DNA from: Burkholderiaceae bacterium 26
GTDB taxonomy: Bacteria > Pseudomonadota > Gammaproteobacteria > Burkholderiales > Burkholderiaceae
DNA length: 64,000 bases
Direction: 5' to 3'
Assembly (NCBI GenBank): GCA_000955795.1
Contig: JYOB01000016.1
Coordinates: forward strand, 273,908 to 337,907
Of the stretch, positions 9,511 through 16,860 are shown piece after piece (the first letter of the stretch is position 1; each line of letters opens with the position of its first letter). The translations under genes and the position numbers were made by a program. Under the pieces are notes generated by a model. That model was not told the origin of the DNA. It saw nothing but the letters and a program-made list of their open reading frames with translations, and did not search any database.

Positions 9511-9963
9511 TCAGGCGACGAGGTGCTGCAGGTGCGCATAACCCGCCGCCTTGGCGAAATCCGGCAGCGTCCACAGGGCACCGTTCACGCCCCAGGTGCC
9601 GTCGGCCACGTCATGCAGCATCACGGAGGTCACCACGCGCCGGCCATCGGCCGCAGGCAATGCCTGCGAGAAGGCCTCGTGCATCTGCTGAACGAAGCGC
9701 GCACGTGCATCGGCATCCAGCACACCCGCCGGCACGTGGGCGACGACCAGACAGGGCACCATCTGCCTTGCCACGTCCACCCCGCCGCACCACCAGGAGG
9801 CGGCCGGCACGTCTTCCATCACCACCCAGGTTGTCGCGCGCCGGCGAGGATCATCGGGAATCTGCTCGGCCTGCGCGGCAGCCTCGGTGATGTGGCGTGC
9901 GAGCGCCGCGCGTGCGTCGCCGTCAAAGGTGTTTGCAGGAATCTTGACGAGGATGTTTGGCAT
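9511..9963 (-). CDS. Tautomerase superfamily protein
   Basis: I choose the start at 9963 because it gives MPNILVKIPANTF, placing proline directly after the initiator methionine. Tautomerase enzymes use an N-terminal proline (Pro-1) as catalytic base, exposed when methionine is removed. An in-frame ATG at 9990 would add nine residues and bury Pro-1; neither start has a convincing ribosome binding site. The 150-residue protein is about twice the length of 4-oxalocrotonate tautomerase, consistent with a fused two-unit member. Together with the dienelactone hydrolase it suggests handling of a ring-cleavage product. Confidence 0.7.
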   Translation of the reverse strand: MPNILVKIPANTFDGDARAALARHITEAAAQAEQIPDDPRRRATTWVVMEDVPAASWWCGGVDVARQMVPCLVVAHVPAGVLDADARARFVQQMHEAFSQALPAADGRRVVTSVMLHDVADGTWGVNGALWTLPDFAKAAGYAHLQHLVA

Positions 9964-10060
9964 GTGGGCAATCGTCGGCGTTGTTGACATACCTGCATTG
10001 AACGCCTTGGACCGCTAGACTGGCAGTGTCGATTTCGACATCTTTCGGGCAACTTTGGTC

Positions 10061-11032
10061 ATGGCCGATTTCACCATCCTCGTACTCTCGGGCGCCTACG
10101 CCACCAGCGTGGCGGCCACGCTGGACATCTTGCAGGCCGCGTCGACACTCGCCCCGCGCATCAAAGCCGCACGCCCCACGTGGCGCGTACTCTCAGCCGA
10201 CGCACCCAGCGTGCAGCTCAGCAACGGCATGCAGGTGGAGGCCAGCGCGCTGCCACAACGCCCACGCCCCGATGGCAGCACCTGGATCGTGCCCGGCCTG
10301 GGCCTGGACCATGCCGAGATGATTGCCACGCGCCTGGCACAAGACGATGCCCAGCGGGCCGCGCGCGCCCTGGCCGCTCACGTGGCGGCGGGCGGGCAGG
10401 TGGCGGCATCGTGCTCGGCGGTGTTTCTGTTGCAGGCAGCGGGGTTGCTGCCTGGGCGCTGTGTCACCACATCCTGGTGGTTGGCCGCGACGTTGCGGCA
10501 GTGGGAACCCGCATGCACCGTCGACGCAGACCGCATGGTGTGCGCCGACGGCCCGATCACCACCGCCGGCGCCGCCTTTGCGCAGACCGACCTGATGCTG
10601 CACCTGCTGCGCACGCGCTTTGGCGTGGCGCTGGCCGATGCCGTGGGCCGCGTGCTGCTGATCGACGGCCGCCACGCGCAAGCGCCGTTCGTGGTGCCCG
10701 CCATGCTGGCCAACGGCAACGCGCTGATTGCCCGGCTGGTGGCGCGCATTGAAGCCGCCCTGCCCGACCCGCCCAGCGTGCAGACGCTGGCCGACGAGCT
10801 GGCCATGTCGCAACGCACGCTGTCGCGGCACGTGCGCGAGGCCACCGGCAGAAGCACCCTGGCCCTGGTGCAGAGCGTGCGCCTGAACCGCGCCCGCATG
10901 CTGATCGAATCCAGCCGCATGACGATCGACAGCGTGGCCGAAGCCGTAGGCTACGAAGACGCCACCGCGCTGCGGCGCCTGATGCGCAAGGTGTCGGGCA
11001 CCAACCCCAGCCAATACCGCCCGGCCCCCTAG
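10061..11032 (+). CDS. GlxA-type AraC family transcriptional regulator
   Basis: A 323-residue regulator with an N-terminal DJ-1/PfpI (glutamine-amidotransferase-like) domain, seen in FTILVLSGAYATSVAATLDI and the nucleophile-elbow-like VAASCSAVFLLQAAGLLPG near residues 115-135, and a C-terminal AraC helix-turn-helix (LADELAMSQRTLSRHVREAT, then SVAEAVGYEDATALRRLMRK). It is divergent from the tautomerase/dienelactone hydrolase pair, separated by about 100 bases, so it is their likely regulator. ATG 10061 is preferred to a TTG two codons upstream. Confidence 0.87.
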   Translation: MADFTILVLSGAYATSVAATLDILQAASTLAPRIKAARPTWRVLSADAPSVQLSNGMQVEASALPQRPRPDGSTWIVPGLGLDHAEMIATRLAQDDAQRAARALAAHVAAGGQVAASCSAVFLLQAAGLLPGRCVTTSWWLAATLRQWEPACTVDADRMVCADGPITTAGAAFAQTDLMLHLLRTRFGVALADAVGRVLLIDGRHAQAPFVVPAMLANGNALIARLVARIEAALPDPPSVQTLADELAMSQRTLSRHVREATGRSTLALVQSVRLNRARMLIESSRMTIDSVAEAVGYEDATALRRLMRKVSGTNPSQYRPAP

Positions 11033-11142
11033 GGGCCTGGGGTTACAGGCCGTTACACAAGAAGCTGCAGGACTTTAATTTTCGTTTAAGACTTGACGCC
11101 TACCTTGGTCACGTCGCACCCACCCAGACAGGAACTCACACC

Positions 11143-11835
11143 ATGTCACCGCAAGAACAGCAAGCGCTGGAGAACTTCCTAGCCCAACTGACGCAAGCCC
11201 GCGCCGCAGCCAAGGACCCGCAGGCCGAAGCTCGCATCCTCGATGCCGTGGCGCGCCAGCCAGACGCGGCCTATCTGCTCGTGCAGCGCGCCATGCTGCT
11301 CGACGGGGCGCTGGCATCGGCGCAAGCGCAAATCGCCTCGCTGCAAAACCAGTTGCAGGCAGCGCAAGCCGGCCGCGGCACGTCGTTCATGGATTCGGCC
11401 AACAACTGGGGCAGCCACGCCAACAGCCCAGCGCCCAACCCCGCCTACGCCCCGCAGCAGGCCGCCCCCATGCAGATGCCGCCGCAGGCGCAGCCGGCTC
11501 CAGCGCAACCCGCGCGCTCGGGCTTCTTTAGCGGCGGCCTGGGCAGCACGCTCGGCAGCGTCGCGACCACGGCAGCCGGCGTGGCCGGCGGCGCGCTGCT
11601 GTTCCAGGGCATCGAAAACATGTTCCACCACAACAGCGGCGGTGGCGGCTTCTTCGGCCAGCAGCCGGTGATGGGCGGCACCACGGAAACCGTCATCAAC
11701 AACTATTACGACAACGACAGCAGCGGTAACAGCGGCAATACCAACACGGCCTCGCGTGACGACAGCCTCGGCCTGATGGACGACAGCGACCTGGGCGGCA
11801 GTGATTATTCGGATGACGATTCGATGTTGAGCTAG
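11143..11835 (+). CDS. DUF2076 domain-containing protein
   Basis: A 230-residue protein whose N-terminal 75 residues (MSPQEQQALENFLAQLTQAR, then DAVARQPDAAYLLVQRAMLL) form the helical DUF2076 region. A Gln/Pro/Ala-rich linker follows, then a glycine-rich segment with one hydrophobic stretch (GSTLGSVATTAAGVAGGALL, about 132-151), and an acidic, asparagine-rich tail ending in DDDSMLS. Members are thought to be periplasmic or membrane-associated ligand-binding proteins, but no function is established. It stands alone with its own upstream region. Confidence 0.8.
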   Translation: MSPQEQQALENFLAQLTQARAAAKDPQAEARILDAVARQPDAAYLLVQRAMLLDGALASAQAQIASLQNQLQAAQAGRGTSFMDSANNWGSHANSPAPNPAYAPQQAAPMQMPPQAQPAPAQPARSGFFSGGLGSTLGSVATTAAGVAGGALLFQGIENMFHHNSGGGGFFGQQPVMGGTTETVINNYYDNDSSGNSGNTNTASRDDSLGLMDDSDLGGSDYSDDDSMLS

Positions 11836-11844
11836 GCACGCGAC

Positions 11845-11925
11845 GCCCGCCGCGCAGACTCCGGTCCGAGGGCGCGCGGCGGAGGCGTTTCTTCGATTGG
11901 AGTAGAGCATTCCGGCCCGGAATGC
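11845..11925. terminator. Hairpins between convergent genes
   Basis: Two inverted repeats fill the gap between the DUF2076 gene and the orphan gene that runs against it: a GC-rich one pairing CCGCCGCGC (from 11848) with GCGCGCGGCGG, and GCATTCCG/CGGAATGC at 11907-11914 and 11918-11925 around a three-base loop. Neither has a clean T run. They may stop transcription from both sides. Confidence 0.35.
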
Positions 11926-11937
11926 CTTCATCCGTCG

Positions 11938-12291
11938 TTACTGCTCGCTATAGCCGCGCCGCTCGATGGCGGCCAGCACATCCCACGCTTGCGGATCGAC
12001 GTCGTGACCCCCTAGCGACATCGACACATACACATCGATCGCGTCAACAAAGCCCTTCACGAATACGGCTGGAAAGCTGTGAGCCGAGAAACTCTGGAGC
12101 TGCTCGCGCAGCATGCCAGGCCGGCATTGGCCATGCGTGCACATCGCGGTGCGCGTGCGCTTGAGATAGGCCTGGCCCGCGAGCGCGCCGTTCAGGTAAA
12201 TGCGATTCTTGGTGAGCTTGCCCGCTGCCGCTGACATGGCGTCGGCGCGAGGGGCGGAAGGTGGTGGCGAGGGGTATGAAGCGATTGGCAT
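11938..12291 (-). CDS. Orphan 117-residue protein behind a P4-like leader
   Basis: I do not recognise this protein. The start at 12291 follows a strong AAGGAGG at seven-base spacing; a longer frame exists upstream but would run through the structured leader. The protein begins MPIASYPSPPPSAPRADAM, has a basic middle (KLTKNRIYLNGALAGQAYLK, then RTRTAMCTHGQCRPGML) and a helical C-terminal half ending RRGYSEQ. Two cysteines lie close together (CTHGQC). No signal peptide or membrane segment is visible. Its leader at 12292-12530 can sequester the ribosome binding site in a 12-pair helix. Genes behind such leaders in enterobacteria are usually phage-satellite cargo, so this may be a phage-derived effector; this is inference. 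Confidence 0.65.
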   Translation of the reverse strand: MPIASYPSPPPSAPRADAMSAAAGKLTKNRIYLNGALAGQAYLKRTRTAMCTHGQCRPGMLREQLQSFSAHSFPAVFVKGFVDAIDVYVSMSLGGHDVDPQAWDVLAAIERRGYSEQ

Positions 12292-12530
12292 AGAGCCTCC
12301 TTGGGTAATTGGAGACCCGCCGCTCATTTCCACGTGAGGGTGGCGGGCCCGACAGCGGAGGTGGAAAACTGACACCCAAGGAAGCCAGCCAGCCCGTAGG
12401 CTGCTCCGCCCGGCCCGCCATAAAACAGGCGTGCGTAAGCGTCTCGGACAAAATGCTGTCCGCCTTGGGTCAATGTCGGGTTTCCACGCCCGGCTGCCGT
12501 TGGTCCGGCAGCGGAGGGATTATAGCGACG
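12292..12530 (-). promoter_or_regulatory. Structured leader with P4-type A/B/C repeat logic
   Basis: On the minus strand the leader starts near a TATAAT (12524-12519). Block A (about 12463-12513) holds CTCCGCTGCCGG, GTGGAAA and ACCCAAGG in that order. Block C (12296-12363) repeats the same order with CTCCGCTGTCGG, GTGGAAA and ACCCAAGGAGG, the last being the ribosome binding site of the orphan gene. Between them, segment B carries GCTTCCTTGGGT (12374-12385) and TTTCCAC (12361-12367), complementary to both A and C. B:C pairing is 12 pairs with one G.U and masks the binding site; A:B pairing competes. See the finding for the comparison with phage P4. Confidence 0.6.
12361..12445 (-). ncRNA. Candidate CI-like immunity RNA (segment B)
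   Basis: The central part of the leader would fold into a GC-rich stem (AGCC-TACG-GGCT) and ends with the two antisense elements TTCCTTGGGT and TTTTCCAC. In phage P4 the corresponding segment is processed from the leader transcript into a roughly 70-base CI RNA that acts on the flanking repeats. Position and pairing are seen here; processing into a separate RNA is inference. Confidence 0.4.
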
Positions 12531-12581
12531 GGGCCGGCAGCCGAGGTCTGATTTGTCTTTGTCGGGGCCCGGCGCTACACG

Positions 12582-12985
12582 TCCCACCCCCAAACCCTCG
12601 CGCCCCACTCCCAGACACCCAAGCTCGACCCTCAGACACCCAAGCGCCAACCCCAAAGCCCCACGCTCGACCCTCAAACACTCGATCTCGACCCTCCGAG
12701 CGTCGAGCCTCACCGTCAAACACTCGCGCGCCACAGTCTGAGCCTCGCGCTCGACTCTTCGAGCTTCAAATTTTCGACCTCGGAGAGCCGCGTTCCAGCC
12801 TCGAACAGTCGATCGCCACGGTTGTAGGCTGGCGCTCGACAGTTTGACCCTGACGCACGACTCTCGGAGGTCGAAAATTTCGAGCGAAAACAGTGGCGTT
12901 CCACTGTTTGAGTACCGTGGGCGGGCCTCCGACTGTGGAACACGAGTCTTTGAGGCCCAAACGCCGCGCTCAAACCTCCAAGCTC
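12582..12985. repeat. Degenerate seven-base periodic sequence
   Basis: From 12582 to about 12770 the plus strand can be cut into roughly 27 consecutive heptamers in one register, such as CTCGACC, CTCAGAC, ACCCAAG, CGCCAAC, CTCAAAC, CCTCACC, CTCGACT and CTTCGAG, with pyrimidines at positions 2-3 and purines around 5-6. The pattern continues with slips and decay to about 12985 (for example CCTCGAA, CAGTCGA, GCTCGAC, GGTCGAA). A period of seven cannot be a simple codon repeat and no convincing gene lies here. It separates the phage-like leader from the hybrid kinase gene. Confidence 0.7.
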
Positions 12986-12987
12986 GG

Positions 12988-15378
12988 TTATGTATCGGTG
13001 GTCATCTGCTCAAGCGCCATCATCGATTGCAGTGCGTGCTGCAATTGATCGAGCGTGTACGGCTTGCGAAGCGCCGTCCACTTGAACGCAAAGCTGTCGT
13101 GGTCTGGGATGGGGTTGCCAGAAGCGAAGACCACCCGTAGCTCCGGATCCAATTCAGACGCCCGCTGCGCGAGTTCAATGCCGGACATGTCAGGCATGAC
13201 GATGTCGGTAAACAGAACGTCGAAAGAGCCTGCGCGCAGGGTGGCGAGGGCCTGCGCGCCGCTGGCCGCCTGCTGGGGCGTGATCCCGATCAGCGTCAAC
13301 AGCTCGCATACCGCGCCACGCAATGAAGCGTCGTCCTCCACCACGAGAATGCGCAAGCGCGCGGGCTCCCATACCGCGCCTGCGTCGGGGTCGAATTGCG
13401 TGACGTCTTCCTCGGCTGCCGTCGCGTCCACCCCATCATTTCCGAGCACCTGGCGAATCTTGAATGCAAGCTGCTGGCGGCTGTAAGGCTTGCTCAGTAA
13501 CTCGACACCCGGATCGAGCCGCCCGCCATGGACGATGGCGTTCTGCGTGTAGCCAGACGTGTACAGCACCTTCAGGGCGGGCAGCGTCTGAACCGCCCTG
13601 CGCACCATCTCCGGACTGCGCAGTGCCCCCGGCATGACCACGTCGGTAAAGAGCATGTCGATATGCACGCCGCTCTCGACCACGGCCAACGCCTGCTCTG
13701 CGTTGTTGGCCTTGAGCACGGCATAGCCGAGGCCGCTCAACAGATCGACCACGGTTTCGCGAACCTTTGCGTCGTCTTCCACGACGAGGATCGTCTCGTT
13801 GCCGTGCTTGAGCCCGCTGGCCTTGGAGCGTGCGGGCTCGACCGCCATGCCGGTGGAACGGGGCAGATAGACCCGCACGGTCGTGCCCTCCCCATCCTCG
13901 CTGTAGAGCCGGATATGGCCGCCGCTCTGCTTGACGAATCCGTAAGCCATGCTGAGCCCGAGCCCCGTTCCCTCTCCCTCGGGCTTGGTGCTGAAGAACG
14001 GATCGAACGCCTGCTCCAGCACTTGGGGGCTCATGCCCGTGCCGGTATCCGTGACGGCCAGCATGACGTACTGCCCCGCCGGCACATCGGGCAGCGCTAC
14101 TACATAGTCATCGTCCAGCGTGGCATTGGAGAGTTCGAGCGTGAGCTTGCCGCCTTCGGGCATCGCATCCCGCGCGTTGATCGCCAGATTCAGGATGACG
14201 TTTTCCAGCTGATGCGGATCGACCGCAATATTCCAAAGGCCGCCCGCAACCACCGATTCGATCTCGACCGCTTCGCCCAGTGCCCGGCGCAACAAGTCGT
14301 CCATGGCGCGCAGTTGGCGCGCGGGGTTGATCACGACAGGCGCGAGCGGTTGCTGACGGCCGAAGGCAAGCAACTGGGCGGCGAGCTTGGCGCCACGATC
14401 AACGGCGTCGATGGCGTTACTGAGCCGCTCGGCGCTCCAGCCATCACGGCCGTGCCGGCTTTCGAGCAGTTCGAGATTGCCCCGAAGCACCTGCAGTACG
14501 TTGTTGAAGTCATGCGCAACGCCGCCGGTGAGTTTGCCCAGCGCTTCCATCTTCTGGGCCTGGAACAGCGCCCTTTGCGTTTGCTCGAGCTGCTCGCTGG
14601 CGCGTCGCCGCTCCGTAATGTCGCGGGTGATCTTCGCAAACCCGACCAGCACACCCTCTTCGTAGATGGCATCGATGATGACGTGCGCGAAGAAACGGCT
14701 TCCATCACGCCGTACGCGCCAGCCTTCTGCCTCGAAGCGCCCGTCGCGCCGGGCGGTCTCCAGGCCCCGGAACGGTACGCCGGCCGCGACATCCTCTGGC
14801 GTATAAAAGCGCGAAAAATGCGAACCGATGATCTCGGCCTCGGTATAGCCCTTGATGCGCCGCGCCCCGGCATTCCAACTGCTGATGTGCCCGTCGGTCG
14901 ACAGCATGAAGATGGCGTAGTCCGTCACGCCCTGAACGAGCAGGCGGAAGTTGCGCTCGCTCTTCAGCACGGCGTCGTGCGCGGCCTTCTTGTCACTCAC
15001 ATCGCTGATCACGGTACCGAACCCGATCAACGCGTTGGTGCTGTCACGGAGTGCCGTCATGGCGACGTTCGCCCAGAACAGCGAACCGTCCTTGCGCATG
15101 CGCCATCCCTCCTCGACATGCCGGCCTGTCTTGGCGGCGGCATGCAGCGCGGCTTCGGGCGCACCTGAGGCTCGGCCCTCCGGCGGATACAAAAGTGCGA
15201 ACGGCTGGCCAATAATCTCGTCCGGCCGATAGCCCTGCATGCATTCGCCGCCCGGATTCCACGTTGAAACAATGCCCTGTATCGACAGTGCAAAGATGGA
15301 GTAATCGGAGGTCAATTCAGCCCACAGCCGAAGCCATGTAGAGCCAAATTCGGAGGACGGAGAAGCGGCGTCGTTCAT
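12988..15378 (-). CDS. Hybrid sensor histidine kinase (PAS-PAS-HisKA-HATPase-REC-REC)
   Basis: A 796-residue cytoplasmic hybrid kinase with no membrane segments. Two PAS domains (about 20-135 and 145-262) are followed by HisKA with the phospho-accepting histidine in GKLTGGVAHDFNNVLQVLRG (about 288), an HATPase domain with NLAINARDAMPEGG and GEGTGLGLSMAYGFVKQSGG, and two receiver domains with aspartates in DMLFTDVVMPG (about 576) and DVLFTDIVMPD (about 726). Paired PAS domains point to sensing of redox, light or a small ligand. No response regulator with an output domain is adjacent. It is divergent from another kinase gene at 15644. Confidence 0.9.
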   Translation of the reverse strand: MNDAASPSSEFGSTWLRLWAELTSDYSIFALSIQGIVSTWNPGGECMQGYRPDEIIGQPFALLYPPEGRASGAPEAALHAAAKTGRHVEEGWRMRKDGSLFWANVAMTALRDSTNALIGFGTVISDVSDKKAAHDAVLKSERNFRLLVQGVTDYAIFMLSTDGHISSWNAGARRIKGYTEAEIIGSHFSRFYTPEDVAAGVPFRGLETARRDGRFEAEGWRVRRDGSRFFAHVIIDAIYEEGVLVGFAKITRDITERRRASEQLEQTQRALFQAQKMEALGKLTGGVAHDFNNVLQVLRGNLELLESRHGRDGWSAERLSNAIDAVDRGAKLAAQLLAFGRQQPLAPVVINPARQLRAMDDLLRRALGEAVEIESVVAGGLWNIAVDPHQLENVILNLAINARDAMPEGGKLTLELSNATLDDDYVVALPDVPAGQYVMLAVTDTGTGMSPQVLEQAFDPFFSTKPEGEGTGLGLSMAYGFVKQSGGHIRLYSEDGEGTTVRVYLPRSTGMAVEPARSKASGLKHGNETILVVEDDAKVRETVVDLLSGLGYAVLKANNAEQALAVVESGVHIDMLFTDVVMPGALRSPEMVRRAVQTLPALKVLYTSGYTQNAIVHGGRLDPGVELLSKPYSRQQLAFKIRQVLGNDGVDATAAEEDVTQFDPDAGAVWEPARLRILVVEDDASLRGAVCELLTLIGITPQQAASGAQALATLRAGSFDVLFTDIVMPDMSGIELAQRASELDPELRVVFASGNPIPDHDSFAFKWTALRKPYTLDQLQHALQSMMALEQMTTDT

Positions 15379-15643
15379 TCAGTTGTCCGGTAACGTGGAG
15401 CGCCGCAAGGGAGTATCAGCCTTGGTTAGCAAGTGGCGTGCCCACGGTCGCTCCCTCGTGCACCACGGCGGTTCAGAGGTGGCAAATCGGAGAGGAATCT
15501 CCGCACCCAGCTAGCGACTGGAACGCAGTTTGCATACCTTGGAGCGGTAAAACGGGGCATCGACCCTTTCCGCGGTGTGGGCAATGGCCCCCGGCGCCCC
15601 ACATCACGTCTCTACATGGCTTTCGCAACCGTCGAGGAAATCC
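15379..15643. other. Divergent intergenic region between two kinases
   Basis: These 265 bases separate oppositely oriented kinase genes and must hold both promoters. I see no clear inverted repeat, terminator or RNA gene in it. Confidence 0.3.
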
Positions 15644-16765
15644 ATGACGCTATCTGACTTTATCGAGGCAAACCTCCCCGGCATCGTCGACGACTGGACG
15701 GAATACGCGCGCACGGTCAGCAGCGGCCGCGCCGGTCTTTCCGAATCCCAGTTGCGCAATTCGATTCGTGACCTTCTCGGCCGGATTGCCGCCGACATGC
15801 GCGAGCGGCAGACGCCCGAGCAACAGCGGGCCAAATCGCAGGGCGACCGGGCGCCTTCGGAGTCCGGCTTCAATGAAGCGGCCCACGAGCATGCCGACGA
15901 CCGCCTCTCGCACGGTTTCGACATCAACGATGTGGTGGCGGAGTACCGGGCACTGCGCGCCAGCGTGCTGCGCCGGTGGCAGCAGTTTGCACAATCGGAC
16001 CCCGCGGCGTTCCAGGAGATGATCCGATTCAACGAAGCCATCGACCAGATGCTCGCAGAGTCAGTGCGACAGCACGCGCAGCGCACGGAGCGCACGCGCG
16101 ACCTGTTTGCCGGCGTGCTCGCGCATGACCTGCGCTCCCCCCTTGGCGCGATCCTGGCCTCTGCGGAAACGCTGCTGCACGACGAAGGGCTGTCGTCGCG
16201 CAGCGTGCGCGCGGTCGCATTCATACAGCGCGGTGCGATGCGCGTGCAACAGATGATCGATGATCTGCTCGTCTTCACACGCACCCGCTTGGGCGACTTT
16301 CTGCCCACGACGTTCAGCCCCCAGGATATGGGGCGGCTGTGCAGCGATGCCATCGACGAAGTGTGCGCGTCTTACCCCGATGCGCAGATCGATCTGCGCC
16401 TTGCGGGCGAACTTCGTGGCACCTGGGACGGCAGCCGCATCGGCCAGTTGCTGGTCAATCTATTGGCCAACGCGGTGCGTTACGGATCGGGGCGCGTCGC
16501 CATCGAAGCCGCTGGACGCGAGGGGCAGATGACGGTTGCCGTTTCAAACGAGGGCAGCCCCATACCGCCCTCCGCTTTCCCAACACTGTTCGATCCGCTC
16601 ACCCGCGCCAAACAGCCCGACCACAGCGGGAGCGCCGCCGGCATCGGGCTTGGCCTGTATATCTGCCGCTGCATTGTGCAGGCGCATCGCGGAACGATCG
16701 ACGTGCAATCGTCGGAACACGGCACGACGTTTACGGTGCGGATTCCCCGCTCGGTGGCGGCTTGA
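15644..16765 (+). CDS. Sensor histidine kinase with RsbR-like N-terminal domain
   Basis: A 373-residue soluble kinase. The start at 15644 follows GAGGAA and begins MTLSDFIEANLPGIVDDWTE; a longer frame adds unlikely residues. Residues 1-150 are all-helical and resemble RsbR/RsbT-co-antagonist sensor domains. HisKA has its histidine in GVLAHDLRSPLGAILASAET (about 160), and the ATPase has NLLANAVRYGSG, FPTLFDPL and GIGLGLYICRCIVQAHRG. No partner regulator is adjacent; its partner may be elsewhere or the hybrid kinase's receivers. It converges on the MctP gene across a shared terminator. Confidence 0.85.
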   Translation: MTLSDFIEANLPGIVDDWTEYARTVSSGRAGLSESQLRNSIRDLLGRIAADMRERQTPEQQRAKSQGDRAPSESGFNEAAHEHADDRLSHGFDINDVVAEYRALRASVLRRWQQFAQSDPAAFQEMIRFNEAIDQMLAESVRQHAQRTERTRDLFAGVLAHDLRSPLGAILASAETLLHDEGLSSRSVRAVAFIQRGAMRVQQMIDDLLVFTRTRLGDFLPTTFSPQDMGRLCSDAIDEVCASYPDAQIDLRLAGELRGTWDGSRIGQLLVNLLANAVRYGSGRVAIEAAGREGQMTVAVSNEGSPIPPSAFPTLFDPLTRAKQPDHSGSAAGIGLGLYICRCIVQAHRGTIDVQSSEHGTTFTVRIPRSVAA

Positions 16766-16796
16766 CACGGCCGGCTGCGGGGCCGGTCGCGCAGCA

Positions 16797-16838
16797 AGAA
16801 AAAAAGCCGGCACCCTGAGGTACCGGCTCTTTCTCTTC
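16797..16838. terminator. Bidirectional terminator
   Basis: AGCCGGCACC (16805-16814) pairs with GGTACCGGCT (16819-16828) with one mismatch and a CTGA loop. A-rich sequence precedes and T-rich sequence follows, so it can end both the kinase transcript and the symporter transcript. Confidence 0.75.
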
Positions 16839-16860
16839 CTTTTGCGAATCGCAGCGTCGA

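Noticed and set aside
12044-12451. Reading frames through the leader of the orphan gene
   Set aside because: They translate the paired A/B/C elements and overlap the better-supported 117-residue gene, whose start has a strong ribosome binding site.
12582-12985. CRISPR array in the periodic region
   Set aside because: There are no identical repeats of 23-40 bases with unique spacers; the period is seven and units vary.
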